From positions 186,001 to 250,000 of the forward strand of contig CATQHB010000001.1 of the NCBI GenBank assembly GCA_958295765.1: a stretch of DNA of 64,000 nt, written 5' to 3'. The position numbers were made by a program, and so were the translations under genes. The stretch's first letter is position 1, and every line of letters starts with the position of its first letter. Source of the DNA: an uncultured Dehalococcoidia bacterium. Lineage in GTDB: Bacteria > Chloroflexota > Dehalococcoidia > Lucifugimonadales > UBA3495. Below are positions 1 to 7,705 of this stretch, piece by piece. The notes under the pieces were generated by a model that saw only the letters and a program-made list of their open reading frames with translations, was not told the DNA's origin and did not search any database.

Positions 1-1061
1 TCGGCCACCTGCCGGAGGTTGCTGATGCCGATGGGCGACGCCGAACCAGCCACCAGTCCGGCCTCCCGTACTTCGGCATCGGTTGCCAGGCGCAACTCTT
101 GGCAGTGCAGGGCGTTCTTCAGCTTTACCTCATTGACTTCCAAGTCGCCCCGCAGGGTAACGAAAACCGTCTCTCCGTCGGCGGCGTAAAAGACGGCCTT
201 CAACGTCCGGGACGTGGGCAGATTCAGGAACTCGGCCAGTTCGGCGATAGTCTTGATGCCGGGGGTGGCTACTTCTTCCAACGGCTGCTCCGGTTCGGTA
301 TCCAGGGCCGTATCCAGGGCCGTATCCGGCATTGCATCAGGATATACGCCTTCGGCCTTTTCGGCGTTGGCGGTGTAGCCGCAGGCGGGGCAGGTAATTA
401 CCGTGTCCTCGCCGGTGGGGGTGGACAGGATGAATTCATGGGAGTCCTTGCCGCCGATGGCGCCGCTGTCGGCCTCGGCCATCAGCACCGGCAGGCTGCA
501 CCGGCGGTAGATGTTCCGGTAGGCTTGGGCCATCGCCTGGTAGCTGTCGTCCAGGCTTTCCTCATCGGCGTTAAAGCTGTAGGCATCCTTCATATCGAAC
601 TCGCGCACCCGCACCAGCCCGGCCCGGGGACGCGGTTCGTCCCGAAACTTGGTCTGAATCTGGTAGAGAATCACCGGCAAGTCCCGGTAGCTCTGCACGT
701 TGGCCCGGACGATGCCGGTAACGACTTCTTCGTGGGTGGGCGCCAGCACCATAGGACGGCCCCGGCGGTCTTCCAGGGAAAAGAGCACCTGGCCCATCGC
801 GGCGGCGCGGCCGGTCTGCTCCCACAGCTCCCGGGGCTGGAGGGCCGGCATCATCAACTCCTGGCTGCCGGCGGCGTCCATCTCCTGGCGGATGATGTCC
901 TCAATTTTGCGCAGGGAACGCCAGGCCAGGGGCAGGTAGGCATAAACGCCGGCGGCCACCTGGTGAATCAGGCCGGCCCGCAGCAGCAGCCGGTGGCTGG
1001 CCGTTTCCGCCTCCGGCGGGTCGGCGCGCAAAGTCTTGGAAACCAGTCGGGTCATTCGCAT
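1..1061 (-). CDS. proS: Proline--tRNA ligase, 3' end cut by the window edge
   Basis: Charges tRNA-Pro with proline in the cytoplasm. Reading leftward from the ATG at 1061 gives 353 open codons that run off the window. The N-terminus (MRMTRLVSKTLR) leads into the class II synthetase core: the GVYAYLPLAWR helix, PTHEEVVT, and motif 2 TKFRDEPRPRAGLVRVREF followed by DMKDAYSF. Around residue 224 a CPACGY segment leads into the inserted editing domain typical of bacterial-type ProRS. The anticodon-binding domain would lie outside the window. A second in-frame ATG two codons downstream is an alternative start. The gene heads the left end of a long minus-strand run. Family assignment is secure from the motifs; completeness cannot be judged. 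Confidence 0.95.
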   Translation of the reverse strand, partial: MRMTRLVSKTLRADPPEAETASHRLLLRAGLIHQVAAGVYAYLPLAWRSLRKIEDIIRQEMDAAGSQELMMPALQPRELWEQTGRAAAMGQVLFSLEDRRGRPMVLAPTHEEVVTGIVRANVQSYRDLPVILYQIQTKFRDEPRPRAGLVRVREFDMKDAYSFNADEESLDDSYQAMAQAYRNIYRRCSLPVLMAEADSGAIGGKDSHEFILSTPTGEDTVITCPACGYTANAEKAEGVYPDAMPDTALDTALDTEPEQPLEEVATPGIKTIAELAEFLNLPTSRTLKAVFYAADGETVFVTLRGDLEVNEVKLKNALHCQELRLATDAEVREAGLVAGSASPIGISNLRQVA

Positions 1062-1455
1062 ATTTTAAGCAGCGCCTCCGGTGTTCCATGGATTGATGAC
1101 GGGGGGAATTGATGACGGGGCGTGGTTCGACAAGCTCACCATGAGCGGATGTTGTTCTCACCATAAACGGACAAGGCAATCCCAGCATAAAACCGTCGTT
1201 CCGGTCATAAAACCGTCATTCCAGCCGTAAAACCGTCGTTCCGGCGAAAGCCGGAATCCAGTAAGCTCGGTTGCCGGTTCCTTCTTTTCCCGGAGGATTT
1301 CCTGGATTCCGGCCTTCGCCGGAACGACGGTTGTCTGGGTTGCCATTGACTCCTTACCTGCCCCACCCCGCTCATGGTGAGCTTGTCGAACCACGTCCCT
1401 TTGTCCTGTAGGCGTCCTTCGACAAGCTCAGGATGAGCGGACTTTACTCCGGCAG
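1062..1455. repeat. Intergenic repeat island (families C and A)
   Basis: This gap holds no convincing gene. It contains family C motifs (TTCGACAAGCTCACCATGAG at about 1128-1147 and inverted copies at about 1372-1440) and one family A inverted repeat at 1233-1330. The ends of family A match GGCGAAAGCCGGAATCCAG and its complement. Two shortened family A starts (CCGTCATTCC) precede it. Confidence 0.85.
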
Positions 1456-1740
1456 TCAACTTTGCATTTGCAATCGTACCGGGTTGCAACAGGGGTTGAG
1501 ACAAACACCGCCGCGCGGCGGCAACTCCAACTCAATGCCCCCCAACGGCTCTATAATTGCCCGGATGCTTTCATACAATTCTTGAGTTGACTCGAACTTG
1601 GGCGGCGGGTAGGAGTTAAGCAGGGCGGTACGCAGGATGACCCTGGCCTCCTCGGTCATAGAGCGACCATGCTTTTCTGCCGCTTCCTTCAGCCTTTGTT
1701 TCAGGTCTTCGTCAGTGATACGCAGGTTCAGGCTGGACAT
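1456..1740 (-). CDS. FitA-like ribbon-helix-helix antitoxin, orphan with aberrant C-terminus
   Basis: A 94-residue protein starting at an ATG preceded by a strong GAGGAGGGG ribosome site. The first 50 residues (MSSLNLRITDEDLKQRLKEA, then GRSMTEEARVILR) match the Arc/FitA ribbon-helix-helix antitoxins, which bind DNA and neutralise PIN-domain VapC toxins. The middle (EPLGGIELELPPR) also fits. Family members then normally end in a short acidic/proline tail that binds the toxin. Here the tail is GGVCLNPCCNPVRLQMQS, which looks like unrelated sequence read through toward the adjacent repeat. No PIN toxin follows: the downstream DNA is repeat. I infer a decayed toxin-antitoxin locus whose antitoxin DNA-binding part is still intact. 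Confidence 0.75.
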   Translation of the reverse strand: MSSLNLRITDEDLKQRLKEAAEKHGRSMTEEARVILRTALLNSYPPPKFESTQELYESIRAIIEPLGGIELELPPRGGVCLNPCCNPVRLQMQS

Positions 1741-1761
1741 AGACGCCCCTCCTCATTCCGC

Positions 1762-2901
1762 CTAATCCCCCGCCGGGGCCGGCGTGTTCTCCACCTCTTC
1801 CATCAGCGCGGTCAGCATATCCGCCTCCGGGACTACCCGCACCTTTTCGCCCTTGCGGAAAATGACGGCCCGGCCGGCGCCGGCGGCGATGCCGACGTCG
1901 GCGTCCTTGGCCTCGCCGGGGCCGTTGACTTCGCAGCCCATTACCGCCACCTTGATGTTCTTGTTGTTCTTTTTCAGCAGCGCGTCCACGTCATTTGCCA
2001 GCTTTACCACGTCCACGTCGGCCCGGCCGCAACTGGGGCAGGCCACCAGGGTGGTGCCTTTGTTCCGCAGGTTCAGCGCCTTGAGAATCTCATAGCCGGC
2101 GGCCACCTCCTCGGTGGAGTCGCCGCTGAGGGAGACCCGGATGGTGTCGCCGATGCCTTCGTAGAGCAGCAGGCCCAGGCCCACGGCGGTGCGGATGGAG
2201 CCGGCCTGCACCGTCCCGGCCTCGGTAATGCCCAGGTGCAGGGGGTAAGGCACCATTTCGGCCAGGCGGCGGTACGCCTCCACCGTGGTCGGCACGTCAA
2301 ACGCCTTGAGGGAAATCTTAATCTGGTCAAAGTCCTGCCGCTCCAGCAGGCTGATTTCCCAGAGGGCGGTGGCGACCATGTGGTCAACAATGCTGTATTG
2401 GCCGGCCTGGGCCTGGCCGGCCTTGGGCAGGCGGTTGACCAGGTCCATGTGGCGGGAAAAGCCCCGGGTGCGGCCAATGCCGCCCACCGGGGGCAGGCTG
2501 CCGAAGTTCACGCCGATGCGGATGGGGATGTTCCGTTCTTTGGCCGCCGCTACCACCTGCTTGACCTGCTCTTCGTCGCGCAGGTTGCCGGGGTTGAGCC
2601 GCAGGCAGTCCACGCCGCCCTGGGCGCACTCCAGGGCCAACTGGTAGTGAAAGTGGATGTCGGCGATGAGGGGGATGTTGATCCGCTTCTTGATTTCGGC
2701 CATAGCCCGGGCCGCTTCCAGGTCCGGCACGGCGGAGCGGATGATGTCGCAGCCCACCTCTTCCAACTCGTGAATCTGGCGGACGGTGGCCGCCACGTCC
2801 CGGGTGTCGGTCTTGGTCATCGACTGGACGGTAATGTCGGCCCCGCCGCCGACCTGAACGCCGCCCACGTAAACCGGCCTGGTAACCCGCCGCTGCTGCA
2901 T
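1762..2901 (-). CDS. ispG: 4-hydroxy-3-methylbut-2-en-1-yl diphosphate synthase (flavodoxin/ferredoxin)
   Basis: Penultimate step of the MEP isoprenoid pathway: reductive ring opening of MEcPP to HMBPP by a [4Fe-4S] enzyme. The protein starts MQQRRVTRPVYVGGVQVGGG and keeps the TIM-barrel phosphate and substrate residues (QSMTKTDTRDV). All three iron-sulfur ligands are present near the C-terminus: the CPSC pair and the Cys of MGCEVNGPGEA. I choose the ATG at 2901 (379 residues) because a GGGGGG-type ribosome site precedes it and the family starts there. An upstream in-frame extension to 2964 has no such support. Length is normal for the short bacterial form. Confidence 0.96.
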   Translation of the reverse strand: MQQRRVTRPVYVGGVQVGGGADITVQSMTKTDTRDVAATVRQIHELEEVGCDIIRSAVPDLEAARAMAEIKKRINIPLIADIHFHYQLALECAQGGVDCLRLNPGNLRDEEQVKQVVAAAKERNIPIRIGVNFGSLPPVGGIGRTRGFSRHMDLVNRLPKAGQAQAGQYSIVDHMVATALWEISLLERQDFDQIKISLKAFDVPTTVEAYRRLAEMVPYPLHLGITEAGTVQAGSIRTAVGLGLLLYEGIGDTIRVSLSGDSTEEVAAGYEILKALNLRNKGTTLVACPSCGRADVDVVKLANDVDALLKKNNKNIKVAVMGCEVNGPGEAKDADVGIAAGAGRAVIFRKGEKVRVVPEADMLTALMEEVENTPAPAGD

Positions 2902-3498
2902 AACGTCCCCCCATCTCCCCGTACAAATTTCCGCTGACCGCCGGCCGGATGTCGGCCCGGTCAACCGGCAAAAGTCTGTGCCTAATGTTACACGAAAGGG
3001 GGCGGGGGCGCTATAGGGGAATGTCAGGGCAATCGCGTCTTAACCAGGTCAACCCAGGCAACCGTCATTCCGGCGCCGTCAACCGTCGTTCCGGCGCCGT
3101 CAACCGTCGTTCCGGCGCCATCAACCGTCGTTCCGGCGAAAGCCGGAATCCAGGAAATCCTCTCGGAAAAGAGCGTGCCGGCTACCGAGGGTTCTGGATT
3201 CCGGCTTTCGCCGGAACGACGGGTTTATGAGACGGGTTTATGCTGCGATGAACAGCTCCGGCGGATTGTAGGGGCGGGTTTGTAACCCGCCGGCGTTCAA
3301 CAGCAAGGGAGTACCGGAAAACGGGTGCGCCATAGCCGACATATCCTTGCGCCGGAACCAGGGCGGGTTATAAACCCGCCCCTACCTCGATGATAATACC
3401 AACAGGATGGTAATACCAACAAATGTTGAGAATATCGTTGGGATAGTCCCTTTACCGCATCTCCGCCAGACCCCATCATCCCCCAACGCCCCGCCCCC
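2902..3498. repeat. Intergenic repeat island (families A, B, F)
   Basis: No gene seen. It holds three truncated family A starts in tandem (3061-3124, each CCGTCGTTCCGGCG followed by CCGTCAA or similar). A complete family A inverted repeat lies at 3125-3222. A family B element runs from TAGGGGCGGG at 3269 to the complementary end at 3386. Family F fragments (TACCAACA, GTTGAGAATA) lie at about 3397-3433. Confidence 0.85.
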
Positions 3499-4665
3499 CT
3501 ACACCAGCCCCGCCACAAACTCGGCCAGTTGGGCCAGGGCTTTTTTGATGTTTTCCTGGGAGTTGGCGTAGGAGAGGCGCACGTAGCCCTCGCCGTAGGC
3601 GCCGAAAGCCGAGCCGGAGAGCAGGGCTACCCCGGCCTCGTTCAACGCCCGGTTCTCAAACTCGCTGCTGCTGAGGCCGGTGTCCTTGATGCTGGGGAAA
3701 ACGTAGAAGGCGCCCTCCGGCTCCGGGCAGTTGATGCCGGGGATGGCGCGCAGGCCGTCGGCAATCAGGCGGCGGCGCTGGGCAAACTCGGCGGCCATCG
3801 CCTGCACCTCATCCTGGGGGCCGTCCAGGGCGGCGACGGCGGCCCGCTGGCTGAAAGAGGCGGCGCAGGAGACGCTGTTCACCGCCAGCCGGGTTATATG
3901 GGGCACCAGTTCCTCCGGCATTATCCCGTAGCCCAGCCGCCAACCGGTCATAGCGTAACTCTTGGAAAAGCCGTCCAGGATGATGGTCTGCCGGGCCATT
4001 TCCGGGAAGGCGGCGATGCTGAAGTGTTCGCCGGTGTAGAGAATATCCTTGTAAATCTCATCGGCCAGCACGTACAGGTTCCGGCCCCGGGCCAGGTCGG
4101 CGATAGTTTCCAGTTCGTCTTTGGTCAGGGCCGAGCCGCAGGGGTTTTCCGGGGAGTTGACGATGATGAGCCGGGTGCGGTCGGTGATTTTGCCGGCCAG
4201 GTCGTCCAGGTCCGGGTGATAAGCCTTCTCCTCTAAAAGCTGCATCGGCACCGGGGTGGCGCCGGCGAAGCGAATCATCGACTCGTAGATGGGAAAGCCG
4301 GGGTTGGGGTAGATTACCTCGGCGCCCGGTTCGGCCAGGGCCAGAATCACGTAGAACATAATGGGCTTGGCCCCGGGCGTTACCACCACGTGGGAGGGGT
4401 TGGTGTCGATGCCCCGAACCTCCCGGCTGTTGCGGGCGATGGCCTCCCGCAGTTCGGGCAGCCCCGGCGTGGGGCCGTAATGGGTGTACCCGTCCTGTAA
4501 AGCCTGGATTCCCGCATCGACGATATGGCGGGGCGTGTCAAAGTCCGGCTCGCCGATTTCCAGGTGGATAATTTCCTTTCCCTGAGCCTCCAGCGCGCGG
4601 GCTTTAGCCAAAACCTCAAAGGCCGTCTCGGTGCCCAGGTTCATCATTCGGTCGGCAAGGGTCAT
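3499..4665 (-). CDS. Class I/II pyridoxal-phosphate aminotransferase (aspartate aminotransferase-like)
   Basis: A 388-residue fold-type I PLP enzyme that probably transfers amino groups between an amino acid and a 2-oxo acid in the cytosol. The N-terminal IHLEIGEPDFDTP is the substrate-loop signature of the AspB/AlaT group. NSPENPCG provides the Asn that contacts PLP. DEIYKD carries the Asp/Tyr pair. DGFSKSYAMTGWRLGY holds the Schiff-base Lys (about residue 235) and the phosphate-binding Arg. The C-terminal Arg lies in YVRLSYANS. The ATG at 4665 has a GGAGG site 7 bases upstream. Substrate cannot be fixed from sequence; aspartate, alanine or an aromatic amino acid are all possible. Confidence 0.9.
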   Translation of the reverse strand: MTLADRMMNLGTETAFEVLAKARALEAQGKEIIHLEIGEPDFDTPRHIVDAGIQALQDGYTHYGPTPGLPELREAIARNSREVRGIDTNPSHVVVTPGAKPIMFYVILALAEPGAEVIYPNPGFPIYESMIRFAGATPVPMQLLEEKAYHPDLDDLAGKITDRTRLIIVNSPENPCGSALTKDELETIADLARGRNLYVLADEIYKDILYTGEHFSIAAFPEMARQTIILDGFSKSYAMTGWRLGYGIMPEELVPHITRLAVNSVSCAASFSQRAAVAALDGPQDEVQAMAAEFAQRRRLIADGLRAIPGINCPEPEGAFYVFPSIKDTGLSSSEFENRALNEAGVALLSGSAFGAYGEGYVRLSYANSQENIKKALAQLAEFVAGLV

Positions 4666-4927
4666 AAATAAAACCTCCGGGTTGTTTATTGCTGTAATGC
4701 GGTTATTACCGGAATTACGCGCTTGAATATAAAACTTTACTCTTTGCCGGGCCTAGCCGGATACAACATTGCCTCCAAGCACTGAGGCAATCGCCGGCGG
4801 CGGTCATCCCGTCATTTACAATGTCATCCAAACCCTTAATGTGTCATTCCGAGCGTAGCGAGGAATCTAAAATGCCCGCCAACCAAAACCTTTCTCACCG
4901 CCAGGATTTTAGACCCTTCACTATCGT
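4666..4927. repeat. Intergenic region with family D repeat
   Basis: The stretch next to the aminotransferase start (4670-4780) is AT-richer and probably carries its promoter, though I see no clear -35/-10 pair. A family D motif lies at about 4840-4872 (GTCATTCCGAG, then AGGAATCTAAA). A degenerate inverted partner lies at about 4912-4940 (TTTTAGACCC, then GGGTGACAT). Confidence 0.65.
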
Positions 4928-5188
4928 TCAGGGTGACATTGTAGCGGGCAAGGGTGTCAGAATCATCTCCCACCCTTCCGGCAAGCCGCCGATATAGATG
5001 ACGGCGTGGTGCATCCGAGGCAATTCCGCCATTTTAGCGTTGAGTTCCGCCCGGTCTTTGCTGTGAAAGATGACCTTACCCCGGATGATTTCCAGGGAAG
5101 GAGTCTGCTCAGGGTCTTCAATCAGCACCCACTCCGAATCAAACGCATCCTCAATCTCTTTCCAGGACATCACGCTGCCCGTTTCCAT
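4928..5188 (-). CDS. Small conserved hypothetical protein
   Basis: An 86-residue protein; I do not assign a function. The start at 5188 (METGSVMSWKEIEDAF) is fixed by an AAAGGAG site; a longer in-frame start has no support and would run into argG. The body (EWVLIEDPEQTPSLEIIRG, then KVIFHSKDRAEL, then AVIYIGG) resembles a group of small bacterial proteins with a WVLIE core, often found near small aspartic-protease-like or toxin-antitoxin genes. That comparison is from memory and weak. It follows argG by 37 bases on the same strand, so the two may share a transcript. Confidence 0.6.
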   Translation of the reverse strand: METGSVMSWKEIEDAFDSEWVLIEDPEQTPSLEIIRGKVIFHSKDRAELNAKMAELPRMHHAVIYIGGLPEGWEMILTPLPATMSP

Positions 5189-5225
5189 TTCCGGCTCCTT
5201 TCGGCCCTGGCTCCCCTTACTCTGG

Positions 5226-6422
5226 CTACTCCGGCTGGGTCTGGTTCTGGGTGCGCACCGGCAGGCCGTAGATGTTGATGAACCCGGCGGCGGCGGCGTG
5301 GTCGAACTGGTCTTCCCGGTCATAGGTGGCGAGTTGGTGCTGGTACAGGGCCTGGGGGGCGCGCCGGCCCACCACAGTGCAAGTTCCCTGATGCAGCTTG
5401 ACCCGGACGTCGCCGGTAACGTAACGCTGGGTGCTGCGGATGTAGGCGTCCAGGTCGTTCCGGTGATGGGTGAACCACAGGCCGTTGTAAACCATATCGG
5501 CGTATTCCTGAGCGATGCGGACTTTGGTACGGGCCTGCTCCTTGCTCAGGGTCAGGGTTTCCAGGGCCTTGTGGGCGGCGTGGAGCGTTACCGCCGCCGG
5601 CGTCTCGTACACTTCCCGGGACTTGATGCCCACCAGGCGGTTTTCCAGGTGGTCAACCCTACCTACGCCGTGTTCCCCGGCCAGGGCGTTCAGGTGGCGA
5701 ATCAGGTCGGTTCCGGCCATGCTCTCGCCGTCCACCGCCGTCGGGATGCCCTGCTCGAAGTGGATTTCCAGGTAGGCCGGCGTGTCCGGGGTCTCACCGA
5801 CCGGGCGCGTCCAGGAATAGGCGTCTTCCGGCGGCTCCCGCCAGGGGTCTTCCAGTTCCCCGGCCTCGGCGCTGCGGCCCCACAGGTTTTCGTCCACGGA
5901 GAAACGGCTCTGGCTGGCGTTGATGGGCAGGTTGCGGGCCTGGGCGTACTCGATTTCATCATCCCGGCTCATTCCCCAGTCCCGGATCGGGGCGATGACC
6001 TTCAAGTCCGGGGCCAGGGCCGCCACGCCGACGTCAATCCGCACCTGGTCGTTGCCCTTGCCGGTGCAGCCGTGGGCTACGGCGTAGGCGCCCTCGGCCC
6101 GGGCCGCCTCCACCAGGTAGCGGGCAATGAGGGGCCGGCCCAGGGCGGTAGCCAGGGGGTATTGCTCCTCATAGATGGCCCCGGCTTGCAGGGACGGGAA
6201 CAGGAATTCGTTGACCAGGGTTTCCCGTCCGTCCACCGTCAGGGCCTTGGCCGCGCCCACCTGGAGCGCCCTCTCCCGGATGGCCGGCAAGTCCACCATT
6301 CCCAGGTCGATGGTCAGGGTGATGATGTCGGCGCCGTACTCCTCCATCAGCCAGGGGACGGCCACCGAGGTATCCAGCCCGCCGCTGTAGGCCAGCACGA
6401 TTTTTTCCTTTGCCATAGCCAT
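5226..6422 (-). CDS. argG: Argininosuccinate synthase
   Basis: Joins citrulline and aspartate with ATP to give argininosuccinate, the penultimate step of arginine synthesis. The N-terminal ATP pyrophosphatase loop AYSGGLDTSVAV is intact. The family signature GCTGKGNDQVR lies near residue 120, and NLWGRS and the C-terminal YVTGDVRVKLHQG strand of the synthetase domain are present. At 398 residues it is normal length. A GGAGG site lies 13 bases before the first ATG and 19 before the second ATG, so I keep 6422. Three other arginine genes (argD, argB, argJ) lie within 8 kb on the same strand, not contiguous with it. Confidence 0.96.
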   Translation of the reverse strand: MAMAKEKIVLAYSGGLDTSVAVPWLMEEYGADIITLTIDLGMVDLPAIRERALQVGAAKALTVDGRETLVNEFLFPSLQAGAIYEEQYPLATALGRPLIARYLVEAARAEGAYAVAHGCTGKGNDQVRIDVGVAALAPDLKVIAPIRDWGMSRDDEIEYAQARNLPINASQSRFSVDENLWGRSAEAGELEDPWREPPEDAYSWTRPVGETPDTPAYLEIHFEQGIPTAVDGESMAGTDLIRHLNALAGEHGVGRVDHLENRLVGIKSREVYETPAAVTLHAAHKALETLTLSKEQARTKVRIAQEYADMVYNGLWFTHHRNDLDAYIRSTQRYVTGDVRVKLHQGTCTVVGRRAPQALYQHQLATYDREDQFDHAAAAGFINIYGLPVRTQNQTQPE

Positions 6423-6479
6423 AGATGTTGCTTTACCTCCGCTGGTTTAGGGATGTTCCGGGTTGCCTGCGCCCGGTAG

Positions 6480-6857
6480 TTAGCTACTTGCTCCGGGTTG
6501 AGGCATTGCGGGTTCTACGATACGGATTTTGCGCCCGGTGGTTACGGTGAAGTTGCCAGCTAACCGGTGAGGGTATAGTTCCAGCAACTCAATCAAGGCC
6601 GCTATTTTGTCTCCTACCCCGGCTCCGGGCATCCTTAACAGGATGATGCCGGCGTGCGGCAGCCCCTGTTGAAGGACCAGATTGCCATAGCCCTGGTCGC
6701 AAGTAATCAGGATACGGTTCTCATCAACCACCTGCCGCAACCCCTCCGGGTCAGCCAAGCCGGGGCTATCCAGCCGGACCGACGCAACGTCGTGTTGCAA
6801 GTCCGCAAGCCCTAAAGATACGCCTAATCCGACACCTTCTTCCACCAGAAAACGCAT
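6480..6857 (-). CDS. DUF5615-type PIN-like putative toxin
   Basis: A 125-residue protein starting MRFLVEEGVGLGVSLGL. DUF5615 proteins are short PIN-like domains predicted to act as RNases and are paired with DUF433 antitoxins. The usual acidic patches are visible: E6 and E7 in place of the more common Asp pair, and ITCDQGYGNL, the DxDF-like motif with the Asp kept and a Tyr-Gly in place of the usual Asp-Phe. Its ATG overlaps the stop of the upstream DUF433 gene by one base (TAATG), the usual sign of translational coupling. The altered acidic residues leave nuclease activity uncertain. Confidence 0.8.
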   Translation of the reverse strand: MRFLVEEGVGLGVSLGLADLQHDVASVRLDSPGLADPEGLRQVVDENRILITCDQGYGNLVLQQGLPHAGIILLRMPGAGVGDKIAALIELLELYPHRLAGNFTVTTGRKIRIVEPAMPQPGASS

Positions 6858-7120
6858 TAAGCACCCCCTTGCGACGGCAGAAATATATTCCGCTCCAGCT
6901 CTTTCTCCGCATAGCAAAGGCCGGCCAGGATGTCCTCGCGGGTAATGTGCCAGTACTCATCGAGGATTTCCTCAACGGTCATACCATAGGCCAGCGACTC
7001 CAGGATTAAGCCCACGGTGATGCGGGTGCCGCGAATGACCGGCTGGCCCGCCATTACTTCCGGGTTGCGGGATATGCGTTCCAGCAACCGGCTTTCCGTA
7101 TCCTGCATCGGATCCTGCAT
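6857..7120 (-). CDS. DUF433 antitoxin-like protein
   Basis: An 87-residue protein with the DUF433 signature PVIRGTRITVGLILESLA and the C-terminal YWHITREDILAGLCYAE. DUF433 proteins contain a helix-turn-helix-like fold and act as predicted antitoxins for DUF5615 PIN-like toxins. The gene starts at 7120 after a GAGGGG site; an in-frame ATG four codons in is an alternative. It couples directly (TAATG) to the putative toxin at 6480-6857, so the pair forms a two-gene toxin-antitoxin-like unit. Confidence 0.85.
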   Translation of the reverse strand: MQDPMQDTESRLLERISRNPEVMAGQPVIRGTRITVGLILESLAYGMTVEEILDEYWHITREDILAGLCYAEKELERNIFLPSQGGA

Positions 7121-7165
7121 CGGAACCCCTCCCTTCGGATTTAAGGAATTACCCGCCGCCCCCGG

Positions 7166-7408
7166 CTAGTCCAGGGGCATAAAGGTTACGTCCTCCATAG
7201 TTTTCCGGGCGAACAACAGGCAGGCCCGGATGTCCGCATCGGTTATAGGGGGATGTTGGGCGATGATTTCCCCAATGGCAATGTCCCGGCTCAGCATCCC
7301 CAAGACTTGCTGGACGGTTATGTCGGTGTTGCGAATAACCGGCTGGCCCACCGTTGCGTCGGGGTTCATTTTTATGCGTTCCAGCAGTTCCACTTCTTTG
7401 CGGTTCAT
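7166..7408 (-). CDS. Second DUF433 antitoxin-like protein, without toxin
   Basis: An 80-residue protein with the same pattern as its neighbour (NPDATVGQPVIRNTDITVQQ, then PPITDADIRACLLFAR), so it looks like a diverged tandem paralog. The Gly-Thr-Arg of the classic GTRITV motif has become NTDITV. No DUF5615 gene follows it; the next gene downstream is the other DUF433. It may be a solo antitoxin or regulator, or the survivor of a second module. The closest ribosome-site-like sequence (GAGGAG) is about 13 bases from the ATG, an unusually long spacing. Confidence 0.75.
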   Translation of the reverse strand: MNRKEVELLERIKMNPDATVGQPVIRNTDITVQQVLGMLSRDIAIGEIIAQHPPITDADIRACLLFARKTMEDVTFMPLD

Positions 7409-7444
7409 ATTGCTAATTGAACTCCTCTATACGTCGAGCTATGC

Positions 7445-7648
7445 TCATAAGCTGTCATACACCGCATCAGCTTCGGCGTAGCCGGCCAGGAATTGGCTGG
7501 CGGTCAGCTGAGGCCAACCGGCTTCGGCTTCCGGCGCATCCTCCGGGCCGGGAATGATGACCAGCACCGGGGCATCTTCGGCCAGGGGGATGTCCGTATT
7601 CAATTCCACCAGGCGATTGCCCCGGTATCTTGCCGAAACCGTTTTCAT
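7445..7648 (-). CDS. AF2212/DUF104-like small antitoxin-like protein
   Basis: A 67-residue protein starting MKTVSARYRGNRLVELNTDI, preceded by AAGGAAAAGG. The N-terminal half (charged beta-strand, 'RLVELNTDIPLAEDAPVLVIIP') resembles AF2212/DUF104-like antitoxins, which start with a similar MK.(I/V)xAxYxxGxLxPL pattern and a P-EG-V-V strand. No partner toxin is adjacent. It lies between argD and the DUF433 cluster, so the stretch 6480-7648 is a small islet of toxin-antitoxin-type genes. Family placement rests on short similarity only. Confidence 0.55.
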   Translation of the reverse strand: MKTVSARYRGNRLVELNTDIPLAEDAPVLVIIPGPEDAPEAEAGWPQLTASQFLAGYAEADAVYDSL

Positions 7649-7705
7649 CGACCTTTTCCTTATTCCTGAGCCGGCCACAGGCCGGCCGGCCCGGCCCCAA
7701 AACCC

